A stretch of DNA of 18,079 nucleotides from Chloroflexota bacterium (GTDB taxonomy: Bacteria > Chloroflexota > Dehalococcoidia > SAR202 > UBA11138): positions 1 through 18,079 of the forward strand of contig JADFQF010000002.1 in the NCBI GenBank assembly GCA_022561955.1, written 5' to 3'. The position numbers and the translations under genes are program-made. Of the stretch, positions 15,304 through 18,079 are shown one piece after another. The notes below the pieces were generated by a model. It searched no databases. It was given only the letters and a program-made list of their open reading frames with translations, and was not told where the DNA came from. The first letter of the stretch is position 1, and every line of letters begins with the position of its first letter.

Positions 15304-16519
15304 CACGATCATAAAGGTCGTCCTATTGGACGGCGACCATACCATTTCCGATTATCGTTTCCACGATAGGGACTACTCGGTCCACGTCTCTACCCAGGTG
15401 TCGAGGCTTCTGGAGGAGTACGCCGCTCAGTACCCCGAGGCGAGGTACCGCATATGCAGCTCAGCCAACGGGGGGCTTCGCATAGGCATCGTCTGCCTTA
15501 CGGAGCGGTTCAGCGGCAGGATAGCGCGGAACCTGGCCCTTGCGGCGGGCGGCAACGTCGTCTACCTGACGACGGTCGATTCCACCGGAGCCGACCTCGA
15601 TCCGGTGGACGCCCTGGTCGTCGTTGGCGGTGTGGACTGCGCCGAAGTCGATCATATGAAGTCTCGAATCGAGCTATTTAACTCGGATGACTATCTGTTC
15701 CGCACGCTGATCTACGCCGGCAACAGCAGCCTGGCGAGCGACTTCATCGACCGTTATCCCCAGGCCCACGTGGTCGGAAACCCCATGGGCGAAAACCTCG
15801 ACGTGGCGAACGAAGAGCTCCATCACAAGATACGGGACCTTTACCTCGACGACCTCGTTGACAAGGAGGGCGTAAGCAAGCTCCAGTCCTATTCCGACAC
15901 GCCGATTCGGCCCACTCCCTCGGTGGTCAACACGGCCTTCGAGGGCATGTCGAAGAACGGCTGGAAGCTCCGGTTTCCTTCCCCTTCGATAGTCGTCGAT
16001 ATCGGCGGGGCCACCACCGACGTCCATTTCGGCGTAGAGGTGCTGGCCGAGGGCGACGCGGGCAGGACCGGCTCGTACCTCGACTCCAACAGACATGTTT
16101 TCACCGACCTGGGAGTCTTCACCTCCAGGGACAGCACATTGAGCAGGCTGGCCGACCACGACAGGCTGTACGACTTCTTCAGGACCATGAATGACAAGGA
16201 TGCCAGCCGGGCCTATGCCGAATTTCGCGAAGGCGTGTTCGACGACGACCTGCCGTTTTACGCCTGCTTCTTTCTCGCCTTCGACTCGCTGGCGAGCGTG
16301 GACGACACTTCCTCGCCGAGCCTGAACATCTCCAAGATTAGCTCTGTCATCATTACGGGAGGCGCCTCCAAGCGGGTCGACGCCCAGCGCCTGTCGGAGC
16401 TGACCAGACTTTTCCTCGGTGGGAAACAGGCCGTGGGCATCCCGGTCCATCTGGACGCCGGATACTCACTCTGGGTGGAAGGCATGCTCCGGCTGCCTCT
16501 GCTCACGGCGGCGGAGTAG
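15278..16519 (+). CDS. glmL: GlmL/MutL-type ATPase, predicted glutamate mutase reactivase
   Basis: A 413-residue protein of the GlmL/MutL family (actin/Hsp70-like ATPase fold) found beside glutamate mutase subunits and thought to reactivate or chaperone the B12 enzyme. Phosphate loop 1 is VIDIGSTIIKVVLLDG (residues 4-19), the family segment CSSANGGLRIGIV follows, phosphate loop 2 is VVDIGGATTDVHFGVE, and the adenosine motif is VIITGGASKRV. The usual length is about 460 residues, so this one is somewhat short. It follows glmE by 56 bases that contain a duplicated copy of its own start region. The start at 15278 is fixed by the DIGST loop four residues in. Only AGAAGG about 17 bases upstream resembles a ribosome site, so translation may depend on coupling to the short upstream frame. 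Confidence 0.9.
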   Translation: MIIVIDIGSTIIKVVLLDGDHTISDYRFHDRDYSVHVSTQVSRLLEEYAAQYPEARYRICSSANGGLRIGIVCLTERFSGRIARNLALAAGGNVVYLTTVDSTGADLDPVDALVVVGGVDCAEVDHMKSRIELFNSDDYLFRTLIYAGNSSLASDFIDRYPQAHVVGNPMGENLDVANEELHHKIRDLYLDDLVDKEGVSKLQSYSDTPIRPTPSVVNTAFEGMSKNGWKLRFPSPSIVVDIGGATTDVHFGVEVLAEGDAGRTGSYLDSNRHVFTDLGVFTSRDSTLSRLADHDRLYDFFRTMNDKDASRAYAEFREGVFDDDLPFYACFFLAFDSLASVDDTSSPSLNISKISSVIITGGASKRVDAQRLSELTRLFLGGKQAVGIPVHLDAGYSLWVEGMLRLPLLTAAE

Positions 16520-16524
16520 CTGAA

Positions 16525-17352
16525 GTGGCGAGCAAGACGAGCATGAGTCAGACGCCGAGTTCGGCAATGGAAGTGCCTTTGGAATCGAAATTAGGCAAGA
16601 TTTCATACCTCTATCGCCCGGGAGAGCCGAACTTCGTTTTTGTGCATGGCCTTGGCGGCCGGAAGGAGCACTTCAGGTCTGCCTTCGATGCGCGCTCCGG
16701 CCTGGGCAAAGGAGTACTGTGCCTGGACCTGATGGGGTTCGGGGCGAGCGAGCGCCTGCCGGACGACGAGGAGTACCTGCTGAAGACTCAGGCCGAAGCC
16801 ATGAGCGGACTGCTGGTCGACCTGGGCATTAGCAATATTAATTTGATAGTCCATTCCATGTCCTCCGGGGTCATTCCGAGCCTGCTGGCGTCGGGCCGGG
16901 TCGATGTCTCCGCCATATACCTGCTCGAGGGCAACCTGATAGAGGCCGACGCCGGATGGAGCGGGACGCTAACCGCGATGTCCGACGATGAGTACGAGGA
17001 CTACATGAGGCGAGTCAAGAAGACGGCGAGGCTCGTCCTTTCACGACAGCTTGTCCGCTCCCACTCGAGGACGCAAGTTCAGGAGTGGTCAAATAGCTTC
17101 CAGATGGCCGACGAGAGGGCCATGAGGGAGACCGCCCGCTTCGTACATCAAGCCACGCTTGGCGGGGACATAGCGCGGGCGCTGGCCGATTACGGCGGCC
17201 CAATCGTGTACATCCGAGGAGACGCTGACCGAGATTGGCCGGGGCAGGAGACGTTGAGAAGCATCGGCGCCGAGCTCGTTGTCATAGGCGACGCCGGCCA
17301 CTACGTGATGCTCGACGCCCCGGACGAAGTCTACAAGACGATATTCTCTTAG
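16525..17352 (+). CDS. Alpha/beta-hydrolase fold protein
   Basis: A 275-residue hydrolase. HGLGG (41-45) is the oxyanion loop, LDLMGFGASE is the usual strand-loop, the nucleophile elbow is IVHSMSSG with Ser111, the acid is Asp233 or Asp235 in RGDADRDW, and the base is His259 in GDAGHYVMLD, so a complete triad is likely. The elbow is unusual: V-H-S-M-S in place of G-x-S-x-G. The GTG at 16525 is preferred because GGAG (16513-16516) lies 8 bases upstream; ATG at 16543 lacks a ribosome site. It starts 5 bases after glmL, so it is in the same operon. Candidate roles are a thioesterase, a peptidase removing a protecting residue (VinJ-like), or an exosortase A-associated hydrolase; none can be chosen from sequence. 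Confidence 0.85.
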   Translation: MASKTSMSQTPSSAMEVPLESKLGKISYLYRPGEPNFVFVHGLGGRKEHFRSAFDARSGLGKGVLCLDLMGFGASERLPDDEEYLLKTQAEAMSGLLVDLGISNINLIVHSMSSGVIPSLLASGRVDVSAIYLLEGNLIEADAGWSGTLTAMSDDEYEDYMRRVKKTARLVLSRQLVRSHSRTQVQEWSNSFQMADERAMRETARFVHQATLGGDIARALADYGGPIVYIRGDADRDWPGQETLRSIGAELVVIGDAGHYVMLDAPDEVYKTIFS

Positions 17353-17379
17353 AGGGCATGAAGTGCCGCGAGATGAAAC

Positions 17380-17397
17380 CGGCCTTCTCGAAGGCCG
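17380..17397 (+). other. Strong hairpin after the alpha/beta-hydrolase gene
   Basis: CGGCCTT (17380-17386), a CTCG loop and AAGGCCG (17391-17397) form a perfect 7-base GC-rich stem in the 71 bases before the glycosyltransferase gene. No T-run follows. It may mark an operon end or a processing point. Confidence 0.45.
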
Positions 17398-17429
17398 CGT
17401 AGCTTATCTGGACGTGAGGTAGGGTGGAT

Positions 17430-17807
17430 ATGTCAGCTAGTGCCGGGTTAGAAAGATCGACCGACCAAAGATCAAAGGTCAACATTCTTGGCCTCGAGCT
17501 CGACCGATTGAATATGACCGAGGTCATGTCGAAAATCGACAGGTTCGTGCAGGAAGAGGAGCCTCGTCAGGTCGTGACCGTAAACCTGCAGTTCATGAGC
17601 CTGGCCCGCAAGAACGAGGCGTTTCTGTCGATCGTGAATCGAGCGGACATGGTCGTCGCCGACGGCATGCCGTTGGTCTGGGTTTCGAAGATGAAGGGCG
17701 CGCCCATCGCATCGAGAGTCACGGGCCACGACATCCTTCACGAGTGTGCGGAGCTGGCCTCGAAAAAAGGCTACTCCATGTTCCTGTTGGGCGGAGCGCC
17801 ACGTTGA
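17430..17807 (+). pseudogene. WecG/TagA/CpsF-family glycosyltransferase, 3'-truncated
   Basis: The reading frame encodes about 125 residues of a GT26-type glycosyltransferase, the family that adds N-acetylmannosamine or related sugars to lipid-linked glycans. Seen in order are VNILGLELDRLNMTEV, VTVNLQFMSLARKNEAF, DMVVADGMPLVW (with the key Asp) and ASRVTGHDIL. It stops at TGA 17805-17807 immediately after FLLGGAPR, where normal proteins of about 240-260 residues continue with the nucleotide-sugar half. In another frame VEKLGLPEPQK follows but does not clearly restore the family. GAGG (17416-17419) favours ATG 17430 over GTG 17424. Only 45 bases separate the stop from an unrelated gene, so truncation by deletion or recombination is more likely than a simple frameshift; assembly error is possible. 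Confidence 0.8.
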
Positions 17808-17840
17808 GAAATTAGGTCTGCCTGAACCACAGAAGTCTAG

Positions 17841-17852
17841 TATAATAGATTT
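17841..17852 (+). promoter_or_regulatory. Perfect -10 element giving a leaderless start
   Basis: TATAAT (17841-17846) is followed by six bases and then ATG at 17853, the normal distance from a -10 box to the transcription start, so the mRNA would begin at the start codon. No ribosome site and no good -35 (CTGCCT at the 17-base distance) are seen. Confidence 0.5.
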
Positions 17853-18079
17853 ATGTGCTACTACATTTCCATCACGCCCAAGCCGGCTGACCTTGAAATG
17901 CGTTTTAGCGCTATATTCGAGCAGTCGGAGTCTTTCCAGCCGGTATACAGCGCCTCCGCCTTCACTTATCCTGAGATACCTGCCATCAGTAATGAGCACA
18001 GGGGGCGAATCCAACTCTATAGGTGGGGACTGATACCGTCTTGGGTGAAAGACCTGGCTTCTGCCAACGCCATCAGGCA
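17853..18079 (+). CDS. SRAP-domain protein (YedK/HMCES family), N-terminal part, runs off the window
   Basis: The first 75 codons of a SOS-response-associated-peptidase family protein, which crosslinks to abasic sites in single-stranded DNA through an N-terminal cysteine. Met-Cys2-Tyr-Tyr puts the catalytic Cys directly after the initiator. The middle shows YSASAFTYPEIPAI, and IQLYRWGLIPSWVKD is the hallmark WGLIPxW core; the NAR-E catalytic segment would lie just beyond the window. The MCYxxS start and the WVKD extension resemble the longer type I associate with Bacteroidota, which may indicate transfer. It is unrelated in function to the glycan genes and begins 45 bases after a broken glycosyltransferase, so it likely marks the edge of the surface-polymer locus. 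Confidence 0.85.
   Translation, partial: MCYYISITPKPADLEMRFSAIFEQSESFQPVYSASAFTYPEIPAISNEHRGRIQLYRWGLIPSWVKDLASANAIR

Noticed and set aside
13261..16519. Fermentative methylaspartate pathway of glutamate breakdown
   Set aside because: Only the mutase and its reactivase are here; 3-methylaspartate ammonia-lyase and mesaconase are missing, and the neighbours are biosynthetic.
17790..17860. Simple frameshift in the glycosyltransferase
   Set aside because: The alternate frame gives only a short weak match (VEKLGLPEPQK) and then non-family sequence, and a new gene starts at once, so truncation fits better.
1..18079. CRISPR array, tRNA, rRNA, insertion sequence or attachment site
   Set aside because: No regular repeat-spacer array, cloverleaf, transposase or integrase was found on either strand.

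Overview
The window is about 18 kb of bacterial DNA. It is moderately GC-rich, densely coding, and every gene is on the + strand. GTG and TTG starts are common, and AGG (Arg) and ATA (Ile) codons are frequent despite the GC content. That codon habit would fit an uncultivated lineage such as Chloroflexota/Dehalococcoidia, but this is a weak inference and the window holds no rRNA or taxonomic marker. No gap between genes exceeds about 200 bases.

Layout. (1) Positions 1-2395 hold the C-terminal half of a NodU/CmcH-type O-carbamoyltransferase, a 59-residue DUF5989-like membrane protein and a membrane-anchored SGNH/GDSL hydrolase, a trio typical of surface-polymer loci. (2) Positions 2485-8616 encode a 2043-residue predicted surface lipoprotein. 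It has a sialidase-like propeller, a tandemly duplicated block of about 490 residues that carries degenerate LytM/M23-like domains, an FN3 domain and a C-terminal GH5-like domain. (3) Positions 8762-13059 encode a two-lobed GNAT acyltransferase, an acyl carrier protein, an acyl-AMP ligase and a PLP decarboxylase of the DapDC/ODC fold. (4) Positions 13261-16519 encode a complete coenzyme-B12 glutamate mutase (GlmS, GlmE) plus its GlmL/MutL-type ATPase, behind a good sigma70-like promoter. (5) Positions 16525-17352 encode an alpha/beta hydrolase. (6) Positions 17430-17807 hold a WecG/TagA glycosyltransferase cut to about half length, followed at 17853 by the start of an apparently leaderless SRAP (YedK/HMCES) gene that runs off the window.

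How the genes may work together. Glutamate mutase makes 3-methylaspartate. An ACP, a stand-alone AMP ligase and a PLP decarboxylase are the tools that vicenistatin-type macrolactam pathways use to turn 3-methylaspartate into ACP-bound 3-aminoisobutyrate (VinH/VinI, VinN, VinL, VinO). Here the set sits with a GNAT acyltransferase, an alpha/beta hydrolase and surface-glycan genes, and no polyketide synthase is visible. The main hypothesis is a pathway that makes a beta-amino-acyl-ACP and uses it to decorate a cell-surface glycan or exported polymer. The ligase/decarboxylase/ACP/hydrolase set also resembles the accessory genes of exosortase A (PEP-CTERM) loci, but no exosortase is seen in this window.
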